Position numbers and translations under genes: made by a program. The notes beneath the pieces are model-generated. The model was not told where the DNA came from. It saw only the letters and a list, made by a program, of their open reading frames with translations, and did not search any database. This document shows, one piece after another, positions 8,405 to 17,633 of a stretch of DNA of 64,000 nt. The number at the start of each line of letters is the position of its first letter. Positions within the stretch are counted from its first letter, which is position 1. Source of the DNA: Advenella sp048381675 (lineage in GTDB: Bacteria > Pseudomonadota > Gammaproteobacteria > Burkholderiales > Burkholderiaceae_B); assembly GCF_048381675.1 (NCBI RefSeq), contig NZ_JBLWIS010000004.1, forward strand, positions 186,001 through 250,000. The letters run 5' to 3'.

Positions 8405-9790
8405 ATGTCTCAAGGTTTGGTCATGGCGGCTTATATTATTGCCGCATTATTGTTTATTGCCAGTCTGGCAGGTTTGTCAAAACAGGAAACCGCCCGCAAT
8501 GGCAATACTTTTGGGATTGCCGGGATGGCCATTGCACTGCTGGCCACTATTTTCAGCCAGAACGTGGAAGGCCTGGTGTGGATTATCATTGCCATGGTCA
8601 TTGGTGGCGCCATCGGGATGCGCCTGGCCCAAAAAGTTGAAATGACGCAAATGCCCGAGCTGATCGCCATGCTGCATTGCTTTGTGGGCCTGGCAGCGGT
8701 TTTTGTGGGTTACAACAGCTACATCACGGCAGACAGCCACGGTACGGTATCAACCGCCATGCAGAATATCCACTTGGGTGAAGTGTTCCTGGGGGTGTTT
8801 ATTGGTGCGGTTACGTTTACCGGCTCCATTGTGGCATTTGGCAAACTGCGGGGTTCCATCAGTTCCAAGGCACTCATGCTGCCACACCGTCACAAGCTGA
8901 ATGCCCTGGCCTTGCTGGTGTCATTCCTGCTGATGTGGTACTTCATTGCCGCAGGCGGCTCAACGTTTGCCCTTATCCTCATGACCCTGATTGCCCTGGC
9001 GTTTGGCTGGCATCTGGTGGCCTCGATTGGGGGTGCCGATATGCCCGTAGTGGTATCCATGCTCAATTCCTATTCGGGTTGGGCCGCTGCCGCTGCTGGT
9101 TTCATGCTCTCCAATGACCTGCTTATTGTGACCGGGGCGCTGGTGGGTTCGTCGGGGGCGATTCTTTCCTACATCATGTGCAAGGCCATGAACCGCTCTT
9201 TCATTTCGGTCATTGCCGGCGGTTTTGGCAATGATGCGGTGGCCAGCAGTGGCGAGGAGGAAATGGGTGAGTATCGTGAAATGGTGCCCGAAGAAGTGGC
9301 CGAAGTACTGAAAAATGCCAGTTCGGTCATCATCACTCCGGGTTATGGCATGGCTGTGGCCCAGGCCCAGTATCCAGTTGCTGAAATTACCCAGCAGTTG
9401 CGCAATAAAGGCATTAATGTGCGTTTCGGTATTCATCCGGTGGCAGGTCGCTTGCCCGGACACATGAACGTGCTGTTGGCTGAAGCCAAGGTTCCTTATG
9501 ATATCGTGCTTGAAATGGACGAAATCAACGAGGACTTTGCCGATACCGATGTGGTGCTGGTAATTGGCGCCAATGATACCGTCAACCCGGCTGCCAGTGA
9601 AGATCCGTCCAGCCCGATTGCGGGCATGCCGGTTCTTGAGGTCTGGAAAGCGCAGCAGGTCATCGTGTTCAAGCGTTCCATGAGCACGGGTTATGCCGGG
9701 GTGCAAAATCCCTTGTTCTTCAAGGAAAACAGCTTTATGTGCTTTGGTGATGCGAAAGGCACGGTAGAGTCTATTTTGCGTGCCTTGTAA
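8405..9790 (+). CDS. pntB: Proton-translocating NAD(P) transhydrogenase subunit beta
   Basis: Beta subunit, 461 aa. The N-terminal half is the membrane domain dII (8-9 helices), including the conserved EMTQMPELIAMLHCFVGLAA segment. The C-terminal dIII binds NADP(H), with GYGMAVAQAQYPV, HPVAGRLPGHMNVLLAEA and VIGANDTVNPAA. Together with PntA it forms the membrane-bound enzyme supplying NADPH. The start overlaps the pntA stop region, and GGGGAG in the end of pntA serves as ribosome site. A perfect inverted repeat follows the stop. Confidence 0.97.
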   Translation: MSQGLVMAAYIIAALLFIASLAGLSKQETARNGNTFGIAGMAIALLATIFSQNVEGLVWIIIAMVIGGAIGMRLAQKVEMTQMPELIAMLHCFVGLAAVFVGYNSYITADSHGTVSTAMQNIHLGEVFLGVFIGAVTFTGSIVAFGKLRGSISSKALMLPHRHKLNALALLVSFLLMWYFIAAGGSTFALILMTLIALAFGWHLVASIGGADMPVVVSMLNSYSGWAAAAAGFMLSNDLLIVTGALVGSSGAILSYIMCKAMNRSFISVIAGGFGNDAVASSGEEEMGEYREMVPEEVAEVLKNASSVIITPGYGMAVAQAQYPVAEITQQLRNKGINVRFGIHPVAGRLPGHMNVLLAEAKVPYDIVLEMDEINEDFADTDVVLVIGANDTVNPAASEDPSSPIAGMPVLEVWKAQQVIVFKRSMSTGYAGVQNPLFFKENSFMCFGDAKGTVESILRAL

Positions 9791-9793
9791 TAG

Positions 9794-9825
9794 CCTTGAT
9801 CCTGCAGGCAATTGCAGGATCAAGG
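9794..9825 (+). terminator. Stem-loop after pntB
   Basis: Perfect 13-bp inverted repeat (CCTTGATCCTGCA and its complement) with a 6-nt loop starts 3 nt after the pntB stop. No T-tract follows, so it may be a 3'-end-stabilising hairpin or a weak terminator rather than a classic intrinsic one. Confidence 0.55.
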
Positions 9826-9964
9826 ACCAGGCTTGCCAGCCCCCGTTATGGTGACTTTATGGTGATGGTGGCAGCAAGCCTTAATAATTACCAGTGCTAA
9901 AGCGCTCCCCTTGCCAATATTATCAGGGCTATAATCATTTTTTTTACGGTTTGCCCTGTTTTTC

Positions 9965-10900
9965 ATGTCCCAGTCTTTTCCCTTGCCCGTGCGTGACGGC
10001 ATTGTCCCCAGCCGCCTGTATTTGCCACGCGAGCAGCAATGGCCCGATTTGCTTAGTTTTTTGCTGGTGAAATTTCCGCACATGCCACCTGCTGTTTTGC
10101 AGGAACGCCTGGCGCGCGGGGATATGGTGGATGCCACAGGGGTGCCCATGCGGCTGGACAGTCCGTTCATTGCCGACAGCTGGCTATGGTATTACCGTGA
10201 AGTGCCTGCCGAAGTGAATGTGCCTTTTGACGTAGAGGTGCTGTACCAGGATGAATATCTGGTGGTGGCCGATAAGCCGCATTTTCTGGCCAGCATACCG
10301 GGTGGGCGTTACTTGCAGGAAACCGCCCTGATTCGCCTGCGTAAACAGTTGAATAATTTCGAGCTCAGTCCGATTCACCGCCTTGACCGGGATACTGCCG
10401 GCTTGCTGCTTTTCTGTGCCAGCAAGCATCACCGGGGTGCCTACCAGACTTTGTTCCAGACCCGTGAAGTACACAAAACCTATGAGGCGGTCGCTCCCTA
10501 CAAGGCCAGCCTTGTATTTCCTTTGATACGCGAGAGCCATATCCGTAAAAGTGCGCAGTATTTCACCATGGAAGAATCCGACGGCTTGCCTAACAGCCGT
10601 ACCCGGATCAGCCTGTTGACCCATAAAGGGCAGCTGGGCCATTATTTGCTAGAGCCGTTAACCGGCAAAAAACACCAATTGCGGGTACATATGAATGGCC
10701 TGGGAATCTCTATTTGCAACGATGAATTTTATCCTGCCTTGTTACCTGCCCGTGAAGAGGACCGCTTTGACAAACCCCTGCAACTGCTGGCCCGTTCGAT
10801 TGGTTTTACCGATCCGGTGACAGGACAGGAACGTTTTTTTGAAAGCCGGCGTGAGCTTGAAATGTGCGGGCTAGCGCGTAGTCGTGTCGATAATGCCTAG
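9965..10900 (+). CDS. RluA-family RNA pseudouridine synthase
   Basis: Converts uridine to pseudouridine in rRNA or tRNA, 311 aa. The catalytic motif HRLDRDTAG lies at residues 138-146 with the nucleophilic aspartate D141. ADKPHFLASIPGG upstream and LTGKKHQLRVHM downstream complete the family pattern. The N-terminus (LLSFLLVKFPHMPPAVLQERLARGDMVDATG) resembles a short S4-like segment. Which base it modifies cannot be decided from sequence. It is a single gene; its last 30 nt overlap the convergent NAGPA-type gene. Confidence 0.88.
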   Translation: MSQSFPLPVRDGIVPSRLYLPREQQWPDLLSFLLVKFPHMPPAVLQERLARGDMVDATGVPMRLDSPFIADSWLWYYREVPAEVNVPFDVEVLYQDEYLVVADKPHFLASIPGGRYLQETALIRLRKQLNNFELSPIHRLDRDTAGLLLFCASKHHRGAYQTLFQTREVHKTYEAVAPYKASLVFPLIRESHIRKSAQYFTMEESDGLPNSRTRISLLTHKGQLGHYLLEPLTGKKHQLRVHMNGLGISICNDEFYPALLPAREEDRFDKPLQLLARSIGFTDPVTGQERFFESRRELEMCGLARSRVDNA

Positions 10901-11653
10901 GTGATTGGCGACATTGCGTTCCAGAAAAAACTGGCGCGAGGGCAGTTCGTTGACACGGGTGCGATTGACCACCATGGTGCTACTGCCGCCGCCATCCAGG
11001 TTCAGGGCATTGTTTACTCCCATTTTTTTAAACAGGCGGGCCAGCTGGTTCAGGGTATATCCCTGAAAGTCGGTTTTGCGGCCTTCTACTACCACCAGAT
11101 ATAAATAGCGATTGTTGTCACTTAGGCCGACTGCTGTGCGCGGGTGTTGGCCACGTGCGTTTGAATGGCAGATTCTCTGGCTGCCGCGCGGGCAGATATA
11201 ACTGCCGTTTTTAAGCGTTTGCCAACCCGAGATGACGGTATGCCACGCAGGGTTATGGGCAGTTTTGCGATTGGGGGCCTCTATAAAACAGTGATTGTTG
11301 GTGGTGCAGGCCAGGAAGGCATGGTGAGTCGTGTCGTAGCTGTTGGGCCAGCGGATACCGTTGCTGACATTCAAGCCTTGTGGCTTGTTGTTCTCGTCAA
11401 AAAAAGCACCGTTGATGGCAACGGTAGTTTTGTTGGGAAAGGCAAAATTTGACGTGGTTTGATTGGACTGCTTGATGGGGGTACCGATGATTTTGATGCT
11501 AGGGCAGTGAAGGTCGACCCTGGCAATATGAACCCGGTTCTGGTCTGCCGTTTCGTACTGTATGCATGGGCTGACCTGCTCTTTGGCATGCACGTTGGTG
11601 GACAGGAGGATCCCCAGCGCTAGCACGAAACGGGACAGTAACAAGTGATGCAT
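10871..11653 (-). CDS. Secreted phosphodiester glycosidase family (NAGPA/DUF2233) protein
   Basis: Predicted exported protein of 260 aa from ATG 11653, with a Sec signal peptide ending near STNVHA. The family signature LNLDGGGSSTMVV sits near the C-terminus, and VAINGAFFDENNKPQGL and RTAVGLSDNNRYLYLVVVEGR are also typical. The family is named for the enzyme that uncovers N-acetylglucosamine-1-phosphodiester; bacterial members act on cell-wall or exopolysaccharide sugars, but the substrate here is unknown. Cysteines (CIQY, LHC, LACTTNNHC, YIC, RIC) suggest disulfides, consistent with export. The gene follows the PepSY-like membrane gene after 2 nt and is likely co-transcribed. Confidence 0.82.
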   Translation of the reverse strand: MHHLLLSRFVLALGILLSTNVHAKEQVSPCIQYETADQNRVHIARVDLHCPSIKIIGTPIKQSNQTTSNFAFPNKTTVAINGAFFDENNKPQGLNVSNGIRWPNSYDTTHHAFLACTTNNHCFIEAPNRKTAHNPAWHTVISGWQTLKNGSYICPRGSQRICHSNARGQHPRTAVGLSDNNRYLYLVVVEGRKTDFQGYTLNQLARLFKKMGVNNALNLDGGGSSTMVVNRTRVNELPSRQFFLERNVANHLGIIDTTTR

Positions 11654-11655
11654 AG

Positions 11656-12234
11656 TCAGGAATATCGGTAACGGTCTATCTTGATGGCGCTCCATAAGGC
11701 TAGCCAGCATGTTGCCAGCAGGGCCAACCAGTACATGATGGTGCCAATCCAGAACCGGAGATTGGATTGATGGTCACCCAGTACGCCAAGCACTTCGCCG
11801 GTATAGGGGTTCAGGAAGATGCTTTGGTTGTAAAGCCCGTTTACCTTGAATTTGAAATGGGCGCTGCGATTGGGGGACTGGTTAATTTTTGCACTGACCA
11901 GAATGGCATTGGCGGGAAGGTATTTGCGGGCTTCTTCGTAGAGAATTTGAGAGGGAATCGGATCCTGGCTTTGTATTTCGACATAAAACCGCTCGTGGTA
12001 GGCCCAAGTATCGATATGTGTATTGTAGAAATTTGAAATGGCGTTACAGGCCAGAATGGTGAAAACCGGGATGAGGAGTAGGGCTATATAAAAAAGCCAG
12101 CCACGGCGTATGCTATTAGTGGTGTTTTTTTCTTGCCCTGAATGGGGGGTGTTCGGGGTTTGCATTTCAGTTTCTGAATTGACCTTTTCCATCGTCGTCT
12201 TGCGTAACGTGGTATGTCTGGTTTGGAGTTCCAT
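11656..12234 (-). CDS. PepSY-associated type membrane protein
   Basis: Up to 192 aa with two predicted membrane helices (about 45-66 and 162-185) flanking a periplasmic domain. The FKVNGLYNQSIFLNPYTGEVLGVLGDH stretch resembles the PepSY-TM family, where similar domains sit in membrane reductases and peptidase-inhibitor-like proteins. The start is uncertain: ATG 12234 and ATG 12192 (MEKVNSETEM) are both possible, and neither has a strong ribosome site. It probably forms a two-gene unit with the exported NAGPA-type protein. Function unknown. Confidence 0.7.
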   Translation of the reverse strand: MELQTRHTTLRKTTMEKVNSETEMQTPNTPHSGQEKNTTNSIRRGWLFYIALLLIPVFTILACNAISNFYNTHIDTWAYHERFYVEIQSQDPIPSQILYEEARKYLPANAILVSAKINQSPNRSAHFKFKVNGLYNQSIFLNPYTGEVLGVLGDHQSNLRFWIGTIMYWLALLATCWLALWSAIKIDRYRYS

Positions 12235-12341
12235 GCGGAAATTGCGCCGGGTTAATCCTTATACCTTTCAGCCTTGTGTAATTATGATGATCCTTAGCGA
12301 TTGAGTTTACTACCATTCAAAAACATAAGGCAAGCAAGGGC

Positions 12342-12374
12342 GCGTATTTTAACGGTTAAGCCGTTAAAATACGC
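12342..12374. terminator. Bidirectional hairpin between glcB and the PepSY-type gene
   Basis: Perfect 14-bp inverted repeat (GCGTATTTTAACGG and complement) with a 5-nt loop, lying 32 bp downstream of the glcB stop and upstream of the PepSY-type gene. Both arms are A/T-rich near their outer ends. It most likely ends the glcB transcript. Confidence 0.6.
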
Positions 12375-12406
12375 TATGTTCCCTGAAAACTATATTGACC
12401 GTGGGA

Positions 12407-14581
12407 TTATTGGCCGTATTGTGCCTTGGCTACCTGGCGCCAGTGATGTAAAAGAGGCTCGGTATAACCGTTAGGTTGGGTCAGCCCCTTGAAGATCAGG
12501 TCGCTGGCGGCCCTGAATGCAGGAGAGTGATCAAAGTTGCCGACCATCGGCCGGTAGGCCGGATCGCCTTCATTTTGCTGGTCAACCACGGCGGCCATGC
12601 GCTCAAGGGTGTTACGGACCTGCTCTTCGCTCACAATGCCATGGCGCAGCCAGTTGGCAATGTGCTGGCTGGAAATTCGCAGGGTGGCACGGTCTTCCAT
12701 CAGGCCGATATCGTGGATATCAGGTACTTTGGAGCAACCAATTCCCTGGTCAACCCAACGTACCACATAACCCAGGATACCCTGGGCATTGTTGTCGAGC
12801 TCTTCCTGTTTCTCGGCGTCGCTCCAGTTGGTGTTTTCCGCTACCGGAATGGTCAGGATGTTGTCCAGGTAGTCGGAAGTATCGCCTTCCAGGCTTTTCT
12901 GGACTTCTTTCACGTTGACTTGATGATAATGCAGGGCATGCAGGGTGGCGGCCGTGGGTGAGGGTACCCAGGCGGTATTGGCACCGGCTTTCAGGTGACC
13001 GATTTTCTGTTCGATCATGGCCGCCATTAAATCGGGCATGGCCCACATGCCTTTGCCGATTTGTGCCTTGCCAACCAGGCCGCAGGCCAGGCCGGTTTGC
13101 ACGTTGTTGCGCTCGTAGGCGTCAATCCAGGCGGTTTTTTTGATGTCGCCCTTGCGGATCATGGGGCCGGCTTCCATGGAAGTATGGATTTCGTCACCGG
13201 TACGGTCAAGGAAACCGGTATTGATGAAGGCGATGCGCTCCCGGGCTTCGTAAACGCAGGCTTTCAGGTTGACACTGGTACGGCGTTCTTCGTCCATGAC
13301 CCCCATTTTGATGGTGTTGGGGGCCAGGCCCAGCAGTTGTTCGGTACGGTTGAACAGTTTGTTGGCGAAAGCGACTTCGCTGGGGCCGTGCATTTTGGGT
13401 TTCACGATATAAATGGAGCCGGTGCGTGAGTTGCCGCCTTCCTTGCGTTTAAGGTCGTGAATGGCGATCAGGCTGGTAATGACGGCATCCATCATGCCTT
13501 CGGGCACTTCGTTGCCGTTTTGATCCAGGATGGCCGGATTGGTCATGAGGTGGCCCACATTGCGGATGAGCATCATGGAGCGGCCGGGCAGTGATTGGAT
13601 TTGGCCCGCTGGGTTGGTGAAGGTGCGATCAGGATTCAGGCTACGGGTAAAGGTTTTGCCGTTTTTAGTAATGGACTCGCTTGCGCTGCCGTCCATTAAG
13701 CCCAGCCAGTTACTGTAGGCCAGTACTTTGTCTTCGGCATCTACCGCGGCGATAGAATCTTCACAGTCGATAATGGAACTCAAGGCCGCTTCAAGCAGCA
13801 GGTCTTTGACACCGGCCGGGTCTTGTTGGCCAATCGGGTGGTTGCGGTCTATCTGGATTTCAAAGTGCAGGCCGTTATGCCTGAGAACGATGGCTTCAGG
13901 ATTGGCAGCATCGCCACGGTGACCCAGGAAGCATTCTGGGCTGGCCAGGCCGGTTTGGCTGGCGTCTTTAAGGGTGGCGGTAAAGGTACCGTTTTGCACA
14001 CTATACTGCGTAACTTCTTTGTGCGAGCCTTTGAGCAAAGGAATGCTTTGGTCCAGGAAGTCGCGGCCATAGGCAATGACCTTTTCTCCGCGCACCGGAT
14101 TGTAGCCGCCTTCGCGGCTGGCGCCGTTTTCTTCGCCAATCGCATCGGTGCCGTACAGGGCATCGTACAGGCTGCCCCAGCGTGCGTTGGCGGCATTCAG
14201 GGCATAGCGGATATTGGTGATGGGTACTACCAGTTGCGGGCCGCCCTGATCGGAAAACTCGTAATCAATATTGGCGGTGCTGACCTTGAAATCGGCTGGT
14301 ACGTCTTTCAGGTAGCCGATTTCTTTTAAAAATGCCTTGTAGGCAGCCATGTTTTTGATGGGGCCGGGGTTTTTGCGGTACCAGTTGTCGAACTCGGCCT
14401 GAATGCGGTCGCGCTCGGCAAGCAATGCCTTGTTTTCAGGGGCAAGGTCGTGAATCAGGGCATCAAAGCCTTTCCAGAAGGCATCGGGGTCGACACCGGT
14501 TCCGGGCAGTGCACGGGTATCAATGAAATCTTTAAGTACCGTGGCAACTTGCAAACGGTGGCATTGGATTCGGTTGGTCAT
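12407..14581 (-). CDS. glcB: Malate synthase G
   Basis: Condenses glyoxylate with acetyl-CoA to malate in the glyoxylate bypass or glycolate use. It has 724 aa from ATG 14581, matching the G isoform (about 720 aa) rather than the 530-aa A isoform. The start has TGGAG six nt upstream; an alternative ATG 5 codons earlier lacks one. Family stretches include ANARWGSLYDALYGTDAI, DEERRTSVNLKACVYEARERIAFINTGFLDRTGDEIHTSMEAGPM, and GKGMWAMPDLMAAMIEQKIGHLKAGANTAWVPSPTAATLHALHYH. It stands alone, with no glycolate oxidase or isocitrate lyase nearby. Confidence 0.96.
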   Translation of the reverse strand: MTNRIQCHRLQVATVLKDFIDTRALPGTGVDPDAFWKGFDALIHDLAPENKALLAERDRIQAEFDNWYRKNPGPIKNMAAYKAFLKEIGYLKDVPADFKVSTANIDYEFSDQGGPQLVVPITNIRYALNAANARWGSLYDALYGTDAIGEENGASREGGYNPVRGEKVIAYGRDFLDQSIPLLKGSHKEVTQYSVQNGTFTATLKDASQTGLASPECFLGHRGDAANPEAIVLRHNGLHFEIQIDRNHPIGQQDPAGVKDLLLEAALSSIIDCEDSIAAVDAEDKVLAYSNWLGLMDGSASESITKNGKTFTRSLNPDRTFTNPAGQIQSLPGRSMMLIRNVGHLMTNPAILDQNGNEVPEGMMDAVITSLIAIHDLKRKEGGNSRTGSIYIVKPKMHGPSEVAFANKLFNRTEQLLGLAPNTIKMGVMDEERRTSVNLKACVYEARERIAFINTGFLDRTGDEIHTSMEAGPMIRKGDIKKTAWIDAYERNNVQTGLACGLVGKAQIGKGMWAMPDLMAAMIEQKIGHLKAGANTAWVPSPTAATLHALHYHQVNVKEVQKSLEGDTSDYLDNILTIPVAENTNWSDAEKQEELDNNAQGILGYVVRWVDQGIGCSKVPDIHDIGLMEDRATLRISSQHIANWLRHGIVSEEQVRNTLERMAAVVDQQNEGDPAYRPMVGNFDHSPAFRAASDLIFKGLTQPNGYTEPLLHHWRQVAKAQYGQ

Positions 14582-14742
14582 GTTTGGCTCCATCATTATG
14601 ATTCACGAGTATAGTTGGATAATGCGTCAATGCTATTATGACGCGATGCACTATAAGCCTCAAGGTAGTTGGGGTAAACATAGTTTTTACTTTTAGTAAA
14701 AAGCAATATTCATTTTTAGTTTATAAACGGAAGTGTTGGTTT
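14582..14742. promoter_or_regulatory. Divergent intergenic region glcB / helicase with two palindromes
   Basis: Contains GCGTCA-N9-TGACGC (14624-14644) and TTTTTACT-ttt-AGTAAAAA (14684-14702). Their position between two divergent genes suits an operator and a small hairpin near the helicase transcript start. No regulator can be named. Confidence 0.4.
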
Positions 14743-16563
14743 ATGCAAAACCTGTTCAATCATTATCCTGAAAAAGCCTTGCTGGTTGAAGGCGTGGCCG
14801 GTAGCGGGAAGTCCACCCTGATTGCGGAAGAGGCTCGGCATTGTGTGCCTGGCGCTCCCACACTGCTGATGACATTCAGCCGTGCCGGGCGTGATGTATT
14901 AAGTGGCTATATGCAAAAAAGGGGGCTGGTTTCGGCCGAACAGCCCAACCTGACCATCAGTACGATTGACGGATTGGCACACCAACTGTTGCGCCGCCTG
15001 GGGGATGAGCGTTATGTCCTGGATCGCGATGCGGTCGTGCGGGAGTTGTTGCCGCAATTGGTGGAAGAGGCTTGTGAGGAAGGTTTTGACTGGGAATTTA
15101 CGGCACCGCAGATTAATGAAGAGCACATGAATGCGCTGATGGCGGATCTGGATTTTTTCCGAGCTTCCCGGGCCTGGGAGGCTGAGTCTGCTGAAGATTG
15201 TGAATTCATCTGTGAGGGCAAGCTTAATTTTGATTACCGTTTTGTGCGTCGTGTGTTTTATGCCTATGACTCGTATCGCGCCCATTGGCCCGGACCCGAG
15301 GCCGGCACGGAAAGCCTTTTGCTTGACCCTTATGTGGCTCCTGGCCAAAGAACCGGAAAATTCGGATTCCGGCTGATTTCCGAGGCCGTGTTCGACCTGC
15401 TGGAGCGCTTGGAGTCCGAGACCCTGGAAGATCGTTACATGGGCGGCTACCGGTTTGTGTTCATTGATGAATTTCACGATACGACCCCCTTGCAACTGGC
15501 TTTCCTGTTCAGGATCTTAAGTCCGCAGGCCCGCATCCTGGCGGTGGGAGACCGGATGCAGAATATTTTTGCCTGGCGTGGCACCGATACCGATGCGGTA
15601 TTTAATACTTATGTACAGCATTATTCGGCCCGCATTATCCATTCCCTGCAAACGTACCGTTTTGGCGATAGCCTGGCCGAGCTGGCCGGTAAGCTGACAG
15701 GCCGTGCATTGACGTCAATCGCCAAACACAAAACCAGCATTACGCCGGTCAGCGGGCCCATGGCTGATTTACTGCCACAGATCAAGCCGGCCCGCCTGCC
15801 CCATTTGGCTGTGGTGTGCCGTAATGGCGCCGACCGGGTCAGTGCCGCTTTCGATGTCTTCAATAGCAGTGACAGCTGTCCTGCTCTGGCTTATCCACTG
15901 GTGAATACGTTTGCCGCCAGTATGCTGGTGTATTTGTATTCCGTACGCTTTCCACGCCTGGCGCCGATGGTTAATAAAATGGATGAGGCGGTATTGCAGT
16001 TTTTAAGCCTGCCGCATTGCCTGCTGGACGAGCAGGCCAAACATGAAATCGCCCATAAGGCGACCCCCGGTAGTTTGCGCATGTATCTGGATTTGCACCT
16101 GCGGGGTGGTTCGGTTAAAGGGGAGGCCTTTTCCGATGAGATGAAAAATGCCCTGCAATGGTGGATTGGGCAAAAAGACGCGAAGGCCGGCTTGGTGGCA
16201 GAACTGGAAACCTTTGCCCGCATGTCGGGGCTGTTCAGCCTGGGCGCCAGCCAGCACAGGGTGCTGGAACAGGCCGCCTGGTTTTCATGGCGGGGCTTGT
16301 TGCAGTTTTTGTCAAACCGGCAGGCAAGCAGCGAGCAATGGCCTGCCTTGTATGCCAGGCTTTTGGCCAGCTGGAAAGCGCGTGGTGGCATCCGGTTTTA
16401 TACCGTTAGCGAGGCCAAGGGACGTGAGTTTGATGAGGTGCTGGTTTATAACGCCAACCTGAGGGGATTCTGCACCCGGGGTAGTGACGATGCGATAGAA
16501 CGCAACCGCTTTTATGTTGCAATTACACGCGCAAAAAAATCGCTGTTTCTTTTAGCCGGCTAG
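14743..16563 (+). CDS. Short UvrD/Rep-like superfamily 1 helicase
   Basis: Predicted ATP-dependent DNA helicase or UvrD-like ATPase, 606 aa, shorter than UvrD or Rep (about 670-720). Motif I is GVAGSGKST (17-25), motif Ia TFSRAGRDVL, motif II IDEFHD (241-246), motif III VGDRMQNIFAWRG (268-280), motif V ARPRD-like YTVSEAKGREFDEVLVYNA and motif VI RNRFYVAITRAKKSLFLL at the C-terminus. Motif II has DEFHD instead of the DExQD of UvrD. The start MQNLFNHYPE is chosen because it begins just before the Walker A helix; earlier in-frame codons are A/T-rich intergenic sequence. Role unknown; stand-alone gene. Confidence 0.82.
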   Translation: MQNLFNHYPEKALLVEGVAGSGKSTLIAEEARHCVPGAPTLLMTFSRAGRDVLSGYMQKRGLVSAEQPNLTISTIDGLAHQLLRRLGDERYVLDRDAVVRELLPQLVEEACEEGFDWEFTAPQINEEHMNALMADLDFFRASRAWEAESAEDCEFICEGKLNFDYRFVRRVFYAYDSYRAHWPGPEAGTESLLLDPYVAPGQRTGKFGFRLISEAVFDLLERLESETLEDRYMGGYRFVFIDEFHDTTPLQLAFLFRILSPQARILAVGDRMQNIFAWRGTDTDAVFNTYVQHYSARIIHSLQTYRFGDSLAELAGKLTGRALTSIAKHKTSITPVSGPMADLLPQIKPARLPHLAVVCRNGADRVSAAFDVFNSSDSCPALAYPLVNTFAASMLVYLYSVRFPRLAPMVNKMDEAVLQFLSLPHCLLDEQAKHEIAHKATPGSLRMYLDLHLRGGSVKGEAFSDEMKNALQWWIGQKDAKAGLVAELETFARMSGLFSLGASQHRVLEQAAWFSWRGLLQFLSNRQASSEQWPALYARLLASWKARGGIRFYTVSEAKGREFDEVLVYNANLRGFCTRGSDDAIERNRFYVAITRAKKSLFLLAG

Positions 16564-16591
16564 CCAAAGTCTACAGCGATGGGATGGGATA

Positions 16592-16633
16592 TTTACAGCC
16601 AGTGTTTATGGCAATTGCTGGCTGTAAAAGTTT
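16592..16633. terminator. Hairpin between the helicase gene and fpr
   Basis: Inverted repeat TTTACAGCCAG (16592-16602) and CTGGCTGTAAA (16618-16628), 15-nt loop, followed on the plus strand by AGTTTTT. It sits between two convergent genes and can end both transcripts. Confidence 0.7.
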
Positions 16634-17410
16634 TTATTGATCGACGAAAGCGCGTTCAACGACATAAGCACCCGGTTTTGAGGTGCTGCCTTCGTTGAAG
16701 CCGCGTTTTTCCAGAATGGGCTTAAGGTCACGCAGCAGGCCAGGGCTACCGCAGATCATGACGCGATCTTCTTCGGGGTTGAGTTCAGGGACATTCAGGT
16801 CGGTGAACAACTTGCCGTTTTCGATAAGATCGGTAACGCGGCCTTGGTTTTCGAACGGTTCGCGGGTAACCGTGGGATAATACTTAAGCTGATTGGTGAT
16901 CATTTCACCCAGGAATTCGTCTTTGGGCAATTCGTTGGTGAAATAATCGCGGTAGCACAATTCGTTAACGAAACGCACCCCGTGCACCAGAATGACCTCT
17001 TCAAAACGCTCGTAGGTTTCGGGGTCGCGCATGATGCTAAGGAAGGGTGCCAAGCCAGTGCCGGTTGAGAGCATATACAGGCGTTTGCCAGGCAAGAGGT
17101 AATCGATTAGCAGTGTGCCGGTGGGTTTGCGGCCAATAATGATGTTATCGCCAACCTTGATGTGCTGCAAACGTGAAGTCAGCGGGCCGTCGGGCACCTT
17201 GATGCTCAGGAACTCGAGGTGTTCTTCGTAGTTGGGGCTGGCAATACTGTAGGCGCGCAGTAGCGGTTTGCCATCAACCGGCAAGCCGATCATGGTGAAG
17301 TGGCCGTTATTGAAACGAAGGGCCTGGTCACGGGTGGTAGTGAAACTGAAAAGACGATCTGTCCAGTGGTGGACACTTAATACTTTGCCTTCAAGAAAAG
17401 CAGCAGCCAT
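16634..17410 (-). CDS. fpr: Ferredoxin/flavodoxin-NADP+ reductase
   Basis: FAD enzyme moving electrons between NADPH and ferredoxin or flavodoxin, 258 aa, the usual bacterial Fpr length. It has the FAD-binding RAYSIASPN (R-x-Y-S), the NADP-binding LSTGTGLAPFLSIM, the LVHGVRFVNELCYRD block of subclass I FprA-type reductases, and VMICGSPGLL near the C-terminus, ending FVDQ. Subclass members end close to this length. It is often oxidative-stress inducible in proteobacteria, but no SoxR or OxyR site is obvious here. Confidence 0.93.
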   Translation of the reverse strand: MAAAFLEGKVLSVHHWTDRLFSFTTTRDQALRFNNGHFTMIGLPVDGKPLLRAYSIASPNYEEHLEFLSIKVPDGPLTSRLQHIKVGDNIIIGRKPTGTLLIDYLLPGKRLYMLSTGTGLAPFLSIMRDPETYERFEEVILVHGVRFVNELCYRDYFTNELPKDEFLGEMITNQLKYYPTVTREPFENQGRVTDLIENGKLFTDLNVPELNPEEDRVMICGSPGLLRDLKPILEKRGFNEGSTSKPGAYVVERAFVDQ

Positions 17411-17633
17411 AAACGATTGACCTGTTGGAGTTATTAAAAAAAGAATTTGTTATTCTACAAAAGAAAGCAAAATAATTTCTTGAATATAATCAAACTATCT
17501 TCTTTTAATTAATCAAAAAGCAGTAAATTACTATCAATTTCGTTTTTTTCAGGTTAAATCCGCCTTTTTCCAATTATTCAGTAATAAGTTTATAAAAAGC
17601 TTGTCTATTGCCTGTGGCAGGGAGTCTACAAAT

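Noticed and set aside
8960..9823. Long open frame on the minus strand (287 codons) across pntB
   Set aside because: It lies fully antisense to a certain gene, is histidine-rich without family motifs, and has no ribosome site. A shadow of pntB codon bias.
14567..14596. Shared string ATGATGGAGCCAAAC at the start of glcB and of gluQ (51957 region) as a regulatory repeat
   Set aside because: In gluQ it lies inside the smg reading frame and in glcB it forms the ribosome site; a 15-nt match of this kind is best explained by chance.
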